Positions 25,866 through 34,406 of a DNA stretch of 64,000 nucleotides are shown in pieces (the first letter of the stretch is position 1; every line of letters starts with the position of its first letter). Under the pieces are notes generated by a model that was given only the letters and a program-made list of their open reading frames with translations, had not been told where the DNA came from and made no database searches. The translations under genes and the position numbers were made by a program. The DNA is from Corynebacterium flavescens (GTDB lineage Bacteria; Actinomycetota; Actinomycetes; Mycobacteriales; Mycobacteriaceae): positions 1 to 64,000 of the forward strand of contig NZ_VXKK01000031.1 of NCBI RefSeq assembly GCF_008693105.1, read 5' to 3'.

Positions 25866-28157
25866 ATGGGCGCATTCAATTGGTTTTGGAAGGCGATGGG
25901 GGCGCAATCCGAGCGCAATGATAAGAAGTCCAAGGCCATAGTGGAGGATTCCGCCGCGGCTCACTCCCGGCTGCGTGAACTTAGCGACGAGGAGGTGGCG
26001 CAGCTCGCCCGCGGGGCTGTGTGTGGCGGAGAGGTTAAGGATAAGCCCGCTCTCTTGGCCTGCCTAGCCGTGGCTGCTGAGCGCAAGCTCGGGCTAGTTC
26101 CCTTCAACGTGCAATCCCAAGCGGTGCTTCGCCTCTTAAGCGGGGACGTTATTCAGATGGCCACGGGAGAAGGCAAGACCTTGGTCGGGGCGATGGCCGC
26201 GACGGGCTTCGCGCTCACGGGCCAGCGCGTTCACCTCGTCACCGTCAATAACTATCTCGCGGTGCGCGACGCGGAATGGATGCGCCCACTGGTGGAGTTC
26301 TTCGACCTGTCTGTGTCATCGGTCACCGAGAAGTTGGCACCGGGCGCCCGCCGCGAGGCCTACTTGGCTGATATTGTGTACGCCCCAGTCAACGAGCTCG
26401 GTTTCGATGTTTTGCGTGATAACCAGATAAGTGATCGCTCGCAGACGGTGCAGGCCCCGGCCCAGGTGGCCTTGGTCGACGAGGCAGATTCGGTGTTGGT
26501 CGATGAAGCGCTCGTTCCCTTGGTCCTCGCCGGTAGCCGCCCGGGAACCGATCCCACGGGGCAGATCACGGCCGTCGTCGCGCGGCTCAAGGAAGATAGC
26601 GACTTTCGGGTGGCCGAGGATGGGCGCACCGTGTCCCTGACGGAGGACGGCGCGGCCAAGGTCGAGCGCGAGCTGGGCATAGATTCCCTCTACTCGGAAG
26701 AAAACATTGGCGCCATCTTGGTGAAGGTCAATCTCGCGCTGCACGCGCGAGCCCTGCTCATTCGTGACGTCCACTACATCGTGGTCGACGGTGGCCTGCA
26801 GCTTATCGACGCCTCCCGCGGCCGCGTCGCAGACCTACAGCGCTGGCCAGACGGCCTGCAGGCGGCCGTCGAGTCCAAGGAGGGCCTCGAGGTCTCCGAC
26901 GGCGGTCGCATCCTCGATACGCTCACGCTGCAAGAACTCATGCGGCGCTACCCGCGGGTGTGTGGGATGACTGGCACGGCGGTCGAGGCAACGGACCAGC
27001 TGAGGCAGTTCTATGGGCTCCATGTCTCCGTCATCGATCGCAACAAGGAATTGCGTCGCTTCGACGAGGCGGATCGTATCTACGCCACCTTGGCGGAGAA
27101 GTATGCCGCCCTCGTTGAGGAGATCGCCGCGATTCACGCCACGGGACAGCCCGTCCTCGTGGGCACTCACGACGTCGCTGAGTCGGAGGAACTAGCTGAG
27201 GCGCTGCGCGCTCGGGGCATGGATCCAAGCGTTCTCAACGCGAAGAACGACGCTGAGGAGGCGCGCATCGTCGCCGAGGCAGGAGACATCGGGCGCGTCA
27301 CCGTCTCCACCCAGATGGCTGGTCGCGGAACGGACATCAAACTAGGTGGGGCCGACGAGGCGGACCACGACCGTGTGGCCGAGCTGGGAGGCCTGGCCGT
27401 TATCGGCACGGCGCGTTATCGGACCTCCCGTTTGGATAATCAGCTGCGGGGCCGAGCCGGACGCCAGGGTGATCCCGGCCTTTCTCTGTTCTTTGTCTCC
27501 TTGGAAGACGACGTAGTGCGCCAAGGTGGGGAGGGCGAGGAACTACAGGTTCAACCCGGTGCAGATGGGCGCATCGAGTCCAAACGGGCCCAAGAATTCG
27601 TGGCACACTGCCAACGGGTTACCGAGGGGCAGTTGCTAGAGATTCACGCTCAAACCTGGAAGTACAATCAGCTGCTCGCGGATCAGCGCATCATCATCGA
27701 CGAGCGCAGAGCCCAACTCCTCGATAGCGATGCCGCGTGGCAGGAACTGGAAGAACGCGCGCCGCAGCGGGCAGCCGAGTTGGCGGACGTGCCGCTAGAG
27801 ACGAAGATCACCGCCGCACGTGAGATCATGCTCTTCCACCTCGACCTGGCGTGGGCCGATCACCTCGAGCTCATGGATGATGTCAGGGAGTCGATCCACC
27901 TGCGTGCCATCGCCCGGGAGACCCCCATTGATGAGTATCACCGGATTGCTGTCAGGGAGTTCAAAGAGCTTGCCCAGCGCGCTGTCGACGACGCAGTGGA
28001 GACCTTCCAAAAAGTGAGGATTGACACTGGCGGCGCCCACCTGGACGAGGAGGGGCTCGCGCGACCGTCCGCTACCTGGACGTATATGGTTTCGGATAAC
28101 CCCCTGGCGGGGGCGGGCAATTCGGTGCTGAGCAGCATCGGTAATATCTTTCGGTGA
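25866..28157 (+). CDS. secA2: Accessory preprotein translocase ATPase SecA2
   Basis: The 763-residue protein is shorter than housekeeping SecA and lacks its zinc-binding C-terminal tail, as usual for actinobacterial SecA2. Walker A MATGEGKT is at residues 98-105, the DEAD motif appears in ALVDEADSVLVDEA, and helicase motif VI in LDNQLRGRAGRQGDPG. SecA2 exports a small set of proteins through SecYEG. I chose ATG 25866 with AGGAGG upstream. The open frame begins earlier but crosses into the divergent hydrolase promoter. It is followed by odhI, as in C. glutamicum (cg1629-cg1630). Confidence 0.94.
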   Translation: MGAFNWFWKAMGAQSERNDKKSKAIVEDSAAAHSRLRELSDEEVAQLARGAVCGGEVKDKPALLACLAVAAERKLGLVPFNVQSQAVLRLLSGDVIQMATGEGKTLVGAMAATGFALTGQRVHLVTVNNYLAVRDAEWMRPLVEFFDLSVSSVTEKLAPGARREAYLADIVYAPVNELGFDVLRDNQISDRSQTVQAPAQVALVDEADSVLVDEALVPLVLAGSRPGTDPTGQITAVVARLKEDSDFRVAEDGRTVSLTEDGAAKVERELGIDSLYSEENIGAILVKVNLALHARALLIRDVHYIVVDGGLQLIDASRGRVADLQRWPDGLQAAVESKEGLEVSDGGRILDTLTLQELMRRYPRVCGMTGTAVEATDQLRQFYGLHVSVIDRNKELRRFDEADRIYATLAEKYAALVEEIAAIHATGQPVLVGTHDVAESEELAEALRARGMDPSVLNAKNDAEEARIVAEAGDIGRVTVSTQMAGRGTDIKLGGADEADHDRVAELGGLAVIGTARYRTSRLDNQLRGRAGRQGDPGLSLFFVSLEDDVVRQGGEGEELQVQPGADGRIESKRAQEFVAHCQRVTEGQLLEIHAQTWKYNQLLADQRIIIDERRAQLLDSDAAWQELEERAPQRAAELADVPLETKITAAREIMLFHLDLAWADHLELMDDVRESIHLRAIARETPIDEYHRIAVREFKELAQRAVDDAVETFQKVRIDTGGAHLDEEGLARPSATWTYMVSDNPLAGAGNSVLSSIGNIFR

Positions 28158-28256
28158 AACAAATTAGCAAGCGATGACCATAGCCCAGGCTTAATCGCTA
28201 TTATTGGTATAAGTCATTAAACGATCGGAATAGTTTCCGAAAATTCGGAGGTAACA

Positions 28257-28694
28257 ATGAGCGAGAAGACCGGAACCCCGGAACCACAGGTTGAAACCAC
28301 TTCTGTGTTCCGCGCAGATCTCTTGAAGGAGATGGAAAACGGCGCGGCGGCAGATAGCACTGCCACCTCCGCAACGGGCATCGAGAACCTAGGGGAGGGG
28401 CAAGCATTGCTCGTCGTCAAGCGGGGCCCCAATGCGGGAGCCCGCTTCCTTCTTGATCAGCCGACCACCACCGCGGGACGCCACCCAGAGGCTGACATCT
28501 TCTTGGATGATGTCACCGTCTCACGCCGTCACGCAGAGTTCCGCATCAATGATGGCAAGTTTGAGGTCGTTGACGTGGGATCCCTCAACGGCACCTACGT
28601 TAACCGCGAGCCGCGCAACTCGCAGGTCCTTGAGGTCGGGGACGAGATCCAGATTGGCAAGTTCCGGCTAGTATTCATCGCCAACGAGAAGTAG
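28257..28694 (+). CDS. odhI: OdhI (GarA), FHA inhibitor of 2-oxoglutarate dehydrogenase
   Basis: The 145-residue protein has the phosphorylation motif VETTSVF with Thr14 and Thr15, then an FHA domain at about 50-140 (AGRHPEADIFLDDVTVSRRHAEF and DVGSLNGTYVN). In C. glutamicum the unphosphorylated form binds OdhA and blocks the 2-oxoglutarate dehydrogenase complex. PknG phosphorylation at Thr14 relieves this and favours oxoglutarate oxidation over glutamate formation. A strong ribosome site, GGAGG, lies eight bases before ATG 28257. The threonines match the known numbering exactly. Confidence 0.96.
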   Translation: MSEKTGTPEPQVETTSVFRADLLKEMENGAAADSTATSATGIENLGEGQALLVVKRGPNAGARFLLDQPTTTAGRHPEADIFLDDVTVSRRHAEFRINDGKFEVVDVGSLNGTYVNREPRNSQVLEVGDEIQIGKFRLVFIANEK

Positions 28695-28799
28695 TAACCT
28701 GTGAGCCACAGACTCTAGGGTGATGAGGGGCACGCCACAGGCGTGCGCCTTCCCAAACATAATGACCGCAACTATCAGAAGAGCTACAAGAGACACACA

Positions 28800-29564
28800 G
28801 TGAGCGCAGCAGCCCGAAACGCAGCACCGAACCCCGCTTCCGCCCTTCGCCGGAAGTCTGAGGCTAAGGCCACGAAGGCCAAGACCATGTCTATTGGCGT
28901 GGTCTTGGAGAGTCTGCATGCGCAATTTCCTGAGGTGACTGTCTCCAAGATTCGTTTCTTGGAATCTGAGGGGCTCATCAGCCCCCAGCGCACGGTCTCT
29001 GGCTATCGCCGTTTTACTCAGGAGGACGTGGATCGGCTGCGTTACATCCTGACCACCCAACGGGATAACTACACACCACTTAAGGTCATCCGTGAACAGC
29101 TCGAGGCCCTAGATTCCGGGCAGGTCACGGCTATTGTCTCCGCTGGCAAGACCGAACCGCTGGTGACGCCGGAGCAGTTTAAAGCGCCTACCATCACCCG
29201 GTTGACGGACACGGATGTGGCGAACCAGGCTGGGTGCAGCGAGCAAGACGTGGCGGAGTTGTACAAGATTGGTCTGATTTCTCCGGATTCCTCGGGCTTC
29301 TTCAACACCGATGATGTGGCCGTGGCCTCCGCCGCGATTGCTCTACGGGCCTTTGGGTTCGATACCAGGCAGCTGAAGTCCTTGCGCAATAATGCGCGCC
29401 GGCAGGCAGATCTGATCTCTCAGGTAGCCTCTCCGGTGGCCAATTCTAAGGCCGATACCGCTCGCCAGCAGGCCGAGGAGCTTTCGCAGCAGATGACCGC
29501 TCTGGTGGTTTCGCTCCACGCCACTTTGGTCAAGACTGACCTTCGTAATGAATACAACTCCTAA
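28800..29564 (+). CDS. ftsR: MerR-family regulator FtsR
   Basis: The 254-residue protein has a MerR winged-helix domain (SIGVVLESLHAQFPEVTVSKIRFLESEGLISPQRTVSGYRRFTQED) after a basic N-terminal stretch of about 35 residues. A C-terminal region of unknown ligand follows. It corresponds to C. glutamicum Cg1631 (FtsR), an activator of ftsZ, and to M. tuberculosis Rv1828. The start is GTG 28800. The frame runs 19 codons further upstream without homology. It lies in the conserved odhI-ftsR-DUF151-merR order, tying division to central metabolism genes by position only. Confidence 0.93.
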   Translation: MSAAARNAAPNPASALRRKSEAKATKAKTMSIGVVLESLHAQFPEVTVSKIRFLESEGLISPQRTVSGYRRFTQEDVDRLRYILTTQRDNYTPLKVIREQLEALDSGQVTAIVSAGKTEPLVTPEQFKAPTITRLTDTDVANQAGCSEQDVAELYKIGLISPDSSGFFNTDDVAVASAAIALRAFGFDTRQLKSLRNNARRQADLISQVASPVANSKADTARQQAEELSQQMTALVVSLHATLVKTDLRNEYNS

Positions 29565-29605
29565 GCCTTAACACTCGGCCTTTCTTTTGTGGGAAAGTGG
29601 ACGTT

Positions 29606-30244
29606 ATGAATGACGTAGTTCTCGAGTTCGCAGGTATCCATGACATGGAACCTGAAAATGACCTCTGTGCGGTCTTTCGCTGGGTGGAGGGGGAGAAGAT
29701 CCTTCCCATCTGGCTCTCCCCGGTGGATGGGGCTCGCGCGCTTTCCCACACGGGTGGATTTAGCAGCAGCCGCCCTGACACGTATGACCTGCTCATTGAT
29801 GTCCTTGAGGAGCACGGCGGTATAGATAGCATCCGCATCAGTAGTCACTTCGAGGGAACCTTCATGGTGGACGTATCTACCACGGACGGTGCGAACTATG
29901 ATTGCCGCCCGAGTGATGCCATTGTCCTTTCGGAACACTTCGGTATTGCATTTAGCATCGATGAGGATATCCTCGCGCAGACAGCCGTGTATGTCAGCGC
30001 AGATGACTTGCAGGAGTATTTTGGATTAACTTTTGTTGACTCTCCCGGCGAGGAGAGGGAGGTGAGTGCTCAGGGCAGTGGTCTTGAGACCTCTGCATCC
30101 GGAAACCCGCAGGCAGATGCCGACTTCGAAGAGATGATGCGTTCCCTTGGTGTCTCGGAAGAGGATTTCTTAAGCGGACACGATGATGAAGAAAATAATG
30201 ACACGCGTGTTATTAATGATGACAATGATGACGGCGAGGTCTAA
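29606..30244 (+). CDS. DUF151 bifunctional nuclease-family protein
   Basis: The 212-residue protein has the DUF151 domain at about 1-140, with LPIWLSPVDGARAL, TYDLLIDVLEEHGG and CRPSDAIVLSEHFG. The name comes from plant proteins with DNase and RNase activity; the bacterial role is not settled. An acidic tail (HDDEENNDTR and DNDDGE) ends the protein. M. tuberculosis Rv1829 occupies the same place. I chose ATG 29606 over a GTG three codons upstream. Confidence 0.9.
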   Translation: MNDVVLEFAGIHDMEPENDLCAVFRWVEGEKILPIWLSPVDGARALSHTGGFSSSRPDTYDLLIDVLEEHGGIDSIRISSHFEGTFMVDVSTTDGANYDCRPSDAIVLSEHFGIAFSIDEDILAQTAVYVSADDLQEYFGLTFVDSPGEEREVSAQGSGLETSASGNPQADADFEEMMRSLGVSEEDFLSGHDDEENNDTRVINDDNDDGEV

Positions 30245-30261
30245 AGTTTAACTTGAGAGTT

Positions 30262-30303
30262 AGGCTGAAGGCTCTTGACGTTCTATGAGCCCTTCGCCTT
30301 TAA
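30262..30303 (+). terminator. Possible terminator after DUF151 gene
   Basis: AGGCTGAAGGCTC (30262-30274) pairs with GAGCCCTTCGCCT (30287-30299), with one bulge on each side, and is followed by TTAATT. A partial terminator before the next MerR gene would allow separate control. Confidence 0.5.
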
Positions 30304-30343
30304 TTGAGCTTTAGGGCTTTGAAATAATCATTGGAGAAAACAC

Positions 30344-30907
30344 GTGAGTATGAATGATGAGCACCAGGATGCCGGCGCCTACGTCCAAGAGTCCTTGTTT
30401 GATGTGGGCCCCGACGAAGAGGTAGGCTACCGCGTCCCTATCGCGTGCCAGGTTGCTGGCATTACCTACCGCCAGCTCGATTACTGGGCGCGCACCAATC
30501 TGGTAAATCCCTCCATTCGTACTGCACGCGGCTCCGGATCCCAGCGTTTGTACTCTTTCAAGGACGTCCTCGTCCTGAAGATTGTCAAGCGTCTGCTTGA
30601 TACAGGAATTTCCCTGCAGAATATTCGCCTTGCCGTCGAGGGCCTGCGGGATCGCGGCGTCAACGACCTAGCACAGCTCACGTTGGTCTCGGACGGCACT
30701 ACCGTCTACGAGTGCCGCTCCAACGACGAGGTGATTGACCTCCTCGCCGGCGGGCAAGGGGTATTCGGCATCGCCGTGCCCGGAATCCTCAAAGAGCTTT
30801 CTGGAACCATTGCTGCTTTCCCCGCAGAGCGCGTCAACGATCTTGATGGCGAAATAGTCATTGGAGTAGACGAGCTCGCTGCACGCCGCCACCGCAAGAC
30901 TTCCTAG
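30344..30907 (+). CDS. MerR-family transcriptional regulator (Rv1830-type)
   Basis: The 187-residue protein has a MerR DNA-binding domain at about 28-100 (VPIACQVAGITYRQLDYWARTNLVNPS and GSGSQRLYSFKDVLVLKIVKRLLDTGISL). The C-terminal domain has no visible cysteine cluster for metal sensing. M. tuberculosis Rv1830, in the same position, has been linked to cell-division control. It starts at GTG 30344 with GGAG upstream; ATG 30350 is possible. A strong bidirectional terminator follows. Confidence 0.92.
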   Translation: MSMNDEHQDAGAYVQESLFDVGPDEEVGYRVPIACQVAGITYRQLDYWARTNLVNPSIRTARGSGSQRLYSFKDVLVLKIVKRLLDTGISLQNIRLAVEGLRDRGVNDLAQLTLVSDGTTVYECRSNDEVIDLLAGGQGVFGIAVPGILKELSGTIAAFPAERVNDLDGEIVIGVDELAARRHRKTS

Positions 30908-30917
30908 CTCTAGAGGC

Positions 30918-30976
30918 AAGTCCCCCAGGGCTCCAAACATTCTCACTCACGTGATGCTTGGAGCTCTGGGGGACTT
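30918..30976. terminator. Bidirectional terminator between merR and VWA gene
   Basis: AAGTCCCCCAGGGCTCCAA (30918-30936) pairs with TTGGAGCTCTGGGGGACTT (30958-30976), with one mismatch and a 21-base loop. It is followed by T-rich sequence on the plus strand. It separates two convergent genes. Confidence 0.8.
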
Positions 30977-30987
30977 TGGTGTTTTCT

Positions 30988-31806
30988 CTAGACTCCAGTG
31001 GCCTGCGCGAGGGCCTTATTCAATGCTGCACTATCGTTGGCGTCCGTAACCTCAGCGTGAGAGTCTGCGAGCTCACCAAGCAATGCGTCCTTCTCCCCGC
31101 CGATGGTGACGACTGAGAGCTTCACACTATCTCCCTTTCTCGAAGCCAGCGCATCTCGGAAGGAAGCATCATCCATGTCTTGTTGCGTACCCGTGGTGAC
31201 TACGAGGACGCGAGTGTCTTGCCCGGACTCGGCAGAGCGCTGTGAGGCGGAATCTAGCGCTGCCAGCACTGCGCTGCGAGTCTGGGGCACGCCGCCGGTG
31301 CCAAACCTATCAAGAGTTCCAGCGACCGCGTTGCCATCACCAAAGCCCAAGTTATCGCGGTAGCCCACTGTTGCACCTGGAGAAAGCGGCGAAGAATAGT
31401 TCCACAATGCCACCGATTTTCCATCAGTGCCTAGAGTTTGCGCAGTGCCGGACAACGCAGCCGAGACCGACTCGAAGCCGGGAGCCATGGCCTCGGAGGT
31501 ATCGATCAGCACGAGGGTATCAAGCGCCGTTGCTTTAGAATCCTGTGGGGCCTGTGGCGTGGGCGCGGCGGAAGATGATTGAGAAGACTCGGTGCTCGGG
31601 GGCGCAACAGAGGTCGCGGGCGCGGTGGTTTGGGCCGCTGTGTTCTGACTCGAGTCTGCAGCGGCGGAAGAATCCCCCTCCTGGCCACCGCGTGAGCTCA
31701 GTAACCACACTGAGCCGGCCACAAGCAGCAAGGCGATGATTGCGATGACGGAGATGAGCCATGTGGATATGGCAAAGGATTTTCTAGCGCTGGCGTGCCG
31801 TCCCAT
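30988..31806 (-). CDS. Membrane-anchored VWA-domain protein
   Basis: The 272-residue protein has one N-terminal membrane segment (about residues 13-36) and a Ser/Thr/Ala/Pro-rich linker (about 40-95). An extracytoplasmic von Willebrand A-like domain follows (DTLVLIDTSEAM onward, with RVLVVTTGTQQD). The metal-site motif DxSxS reads DTSEA, so the third MIDAS residue is lost and metal binding may be weak. No typical partner (MoxR ATPase or DUF58) is beside it. Role unknown, perhaps envelope protein interaction. Confidence 0.85.
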   Translation of the reverse strand: MGRHASARKSFAISTWLISVIAIIALLLVAGSVWLLSSRGGQEGDSSAAADSSQNTAAQTTAPATSVAPPSTESSQSSSAAPTPQAPQDSKATALDTLVLIDTSEAMAPGFESVSAALSGTAQTLGTDGKSVALWNYSSPLSPGATVGYRDNLGFGDGNAVAGTLDRFGTGGVPQTRSAVLAALDSASQRSAESGQDTRVLVVTTGTQQDMDDASFRDALASRKGDSVKLSVVTIGGEKDALLGELADSHAEVTDANDSAALNKALAQATGV

Positions 31807-31962
31807 AGAGAAACGAGTCCTTCCTGCCGCGGGGCTGATGCCGCAGCATACAATGGTTGCTACTTGTCTAAGGCCATTGCTTTAGAGCCTGCTTAGAATA
31901 CCTGCGCGCGGCGGTGAGCTGCGTACTCGTTTCCTAAGCTCACTCACTTGGCAAAGCGAACT

Positions 31963-32829
31963 TTAGTAATCCAGTGTAGCCGCGTAGGCACGGTCGATTT
32001 GGGAGACAAGCCGGGATCTTAAAGGTTTCGCCGCTGCAGATAGGGCGCGCTGCCGGTGCACATACTCGGCCTTGCCCTCAGGGGTCTCGATAGCCACTAC
32101 ACCGAGGCCAAGATCGCGGCAGTCATAAGGTGAGGCCTCCATATCGAGAATGCGGGCCTGCACAGCAATATCGAAGCAGTCGAGGAAGAGTTCTCCGGGG
32201 ATAAGAGGGCCGAGCTTCCATGCCCACTTATAGAGATCCATAGTGGCATGCACGCATCCACACTGATCATCTGCTGGTTGGCGTTCCCGCGACAAGACTG
32301 TGAGGTTGAGGGGGCGGGCCGGCTCGGTGAAGAAGCGATAGGCATCAAAGTGCGTGCATTTAATGCGGTGGCTTTCTACTACCGTATCTGTTCCCCGTGC
32401 GCCTAAACGCAAGGGCAGGCTGTGTCGCGGCTGCTCGGTACGGTAAACCATGGCCCATTCGTGGAGCCCGAAGCAGTCGAAGGAGGTGGGGTTTTCTGCA
32501 CTCTTGCAAAGAAAGTCGCGCATGAAGGTAACTGATTCACCGCGACGGGCCCAGAATTCCGCGAGGTCGAGACTTATACCCTGATCTGTGCGGTGATAGT
32601 CACGCCACTGAGCATGCGGTGCGGGTTCGCCACCGTCTACAGCGAGAGTGAAGCCGAAACCAGGGTGCCAGCGCCGCAGATGAGAGGGACGGACAGGGTA
32701 GTACTCAAAAAGAAAGTCGAAGACGGGATGATAGCCACCTGCGTGGCGGTATCGAGAAAGACGATCATCCGCCCGTTCTTGGTGGCGCTGCATTGCGGCG
32801 CGCCATTGTGCCGGCTCGAGTACTTCCAC
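31963..32829 (-). CDS. Conserved actinobacterial protein of unknown function
   Basis: The 288-residue protein contains YHPVFDFLFEYYPVRPSHLRRWHPG near its start and FGLHEWAMVY in the middle. The composition is soluble, with several His and Cys (CTHFDAYRF, CGCVHATMDLYKW) that might bind metal. Related proteins are often auto-named 3-methyladenine DNA glycosylase, but I see no helix-hairpin-helix or other glycosylase motif that supports this. I favour GTG 32829, preceded by AAGGGACG; a GTG at 32877 would add 16 residues. It lies downstream of the helicase gene on the same strand. Confidence 0.8.
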   Translation of the reverse strand: MEVLEPAQWRAAMQRHQERADDRLSRYRHAGGYHPVFDFLFEYYPVRPSHLRRWHPGFGFTLAVDGGEPAPHAQWRDYHRTDQGISLDLAEFWARRGESVTFMRDFLCKSAENPTSFDCFGLHEWAMVYRTEQPRHSLPLRLGARGTDTVVESHRIKCTHFDAYRFFTEPARPLNLTVLSRERQPADDQCGCVHATMDLYKWAWKLGPLIPGELFLDCFDIAVQARILDMEASPYDCRDLGLGVVAIETPEGKAEYVHRQRALSAAAKPLRSRLVSQIDRAYAATLDY

Positions 32830-32891
32830 GAGCGTCCCTTCACCTACTTCTTGACAAACAACGGGGCTAAAGCCCACGACATAGCGCGGCT

Positions 32892-34331
32892 TTAGCGCTG
32901 TCCGGAGCGCCCGCCGCTGCGACGATTGCCACCGCCATGACGAGACGCCGAGCCTTGGCCACGTCCGCGGCCACCGGCGTTATCACCAGAGCCGCGCCGC
33001 GAGCCACTACGCCCGCCGCCACGCCGGCTGTTTCCGCCGCGGCCTCCGCGCCCACCATGGTTGCCACCAGTGGATTCGAAGCTACCGTCTTTGCGGCCAT
33101 TGGGCTTTGAGGGCTGCTGTGCCGGTTGACCCGGAGGGGGCAAAGGGGTGCCCGAAGGCTTACGAGCGCCAGTTATCTGGGCGAGCTCCGGAGCGCTGGC
33201 AGGATTCTCCCGCGTGGTGAGATCGAAGGTTGTGGCCTCGACGCCGGCTTTCTTGATGAGCTTGTTGACTTCGCTGCGCTGCTCATCGAGCACCAGAGTG
33301 ATGACCTTGCCAGAGGCGCCACCACGGGCAGTACGCCCGGCGCGGTGGAGATAAGCCTTGTGCTCGGCTGGCGGATCGACGTGGACAACGAGGGATACAT
33401 CGTTGATGTCGATTCCGCGCGCGGCGATGTCCGTTGCTACGAGGACGGGAATCTCTCCGCTGCTAAAACCTTCGATGGCACGGGTACGCGCGCCTTGGCT
33501 CTTATCGCCGTGGAGTGGATAGGCGTTGATTCCCACTCGGCGTAGCTTCTTGGCCTGGCGGTCAACGCCGTGCTTGGTGCGCATGAACATGATGGTCTTG
33601 CCAGCGCGCGCGCCCAAACGCAGCACGACTTCGTTGCGGCCATCGCGGTCCCCAACCAGAGCTAGGAAGTGCTCCATGGTGTCCACCGCAGCCTCAACCG
33701 GGGCAGTGGAGTGGGTGACGGGGGAGTGCATGAACTGGTTGACCAGCTTATTGACGTCTCCGTCAAGGGTGGCTGAAAACAGTAGGCGTTGGCCGTGCTG
33801 GGGCGTTAGAGCCAAAAGCTTGCGTACCTGGGGAAGAAAGCCCATGTCCGCCATCTGATCGGCCTCGTCCAACGCGGTAATCTCAACATCGGCGAAAGAA
33901 AGCTTGCCCTGATTGATGAGATCCTGTGCGCGGCCTGGGGTGGCCACGAGAATATCTACCGGGCGTGCCAGTGAACGAATGTGGTGGTTGATGTTGACGC
34001 CACCTACGACAGAAAGCACGCGCAGGCCCATGGCATTGGCCGGCTCATCGAGGCGCTGCTGGGTTTGGGTTGCCAGTTCGCGGGTGGGGGCCAGAATCAA
34101 CGCGCGGGGTCGTCCCGGCTTGGAGGCACCAGAAGCGGCCAAGCGGACGATGATGGGCAGACCAAAGGTGAAAGTCTTTCCTGAGCCTGTGGGCCCGCGG
34201 CCGAGCACGTCCTTGCCGGCTAAGGCGTCAGGGATCGCCGCTTCCTGGATGGGGAAGGGCGACTCAATTCCCTGACGGGAGAGGGCATTAGTGATGGGGC
34301 GGGGGAGACCGAGTTCGGCAAAAGTAGTCAT
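32892..34331 (-). CDS. DEAD-box RNA helicase with RGG-rich C-terminal tail
   Basis: The 479-residue protein shows the Q motif (FPIQEAAIP), motif I GPTGSGKT at 46-53, DEAD in ALDEADQMADMG, SAT in LFSATLDG, and motif VI HRAGRTARGG. It is of the RhlE/DeaD type and should remodel RNA in ribosome assembly or decay. The last 90 residues are a Gly/Arg/Ser-rich tail with RGGRGG blocks, expected to bind RNA. I use ATG 34331; a TTG nine bases upstream is also in frame. The product is ordinary for Actinobacteria apart from the tail. Confidence 0.92.
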   Translation of the reverse strand: MTTFAELGLPRPITNALSRQGIESPFPIQEAAIPDALAGKDVLGRGPTGSGKTFTFGLPIIVRLAASGASKPGRPRALILAPTRELATQTQQRLDEPANAMGLRVLSVVGGVNINHHIRSLARPVDILVATPGRAQDLINQGKLSFADVEITALDEADQMADMGFLPQVRKLLALTPQHGQRLLFSATLDGDVNKLVNQFMHSPVTHSTAPVEAAVDTMEHFLALVGDRDGRNEVVLRLGARAGKTIMFMRTKHGVDRQAKKLRRVGINAYPLHGDKSQGARTRAIEGFSSGEIPVLVATDIAARGIDINDVSLVVHVDPPAEHKAYLHRAGRTARGGASGKVITLVLDEQRSEVNKLIKKAGVEATTFDLTTRENPASAPELAQITGARKPSGTPLPPPGQPAQQPSKPNGRKDGSFESTGGNHGGRGGRGGNSRRGGGRSGSRRGSGDNAGGRGRGQGSASRHGGGNRRSGGRSGQR

Positions 34332-34406
34332 TGCGCTCAAGTCTATAGCGAGCGCACTACGATCCCGGCATCGCCCGCCCTGGGACTAGCCCTATTTGCG
34401 TTGCTC

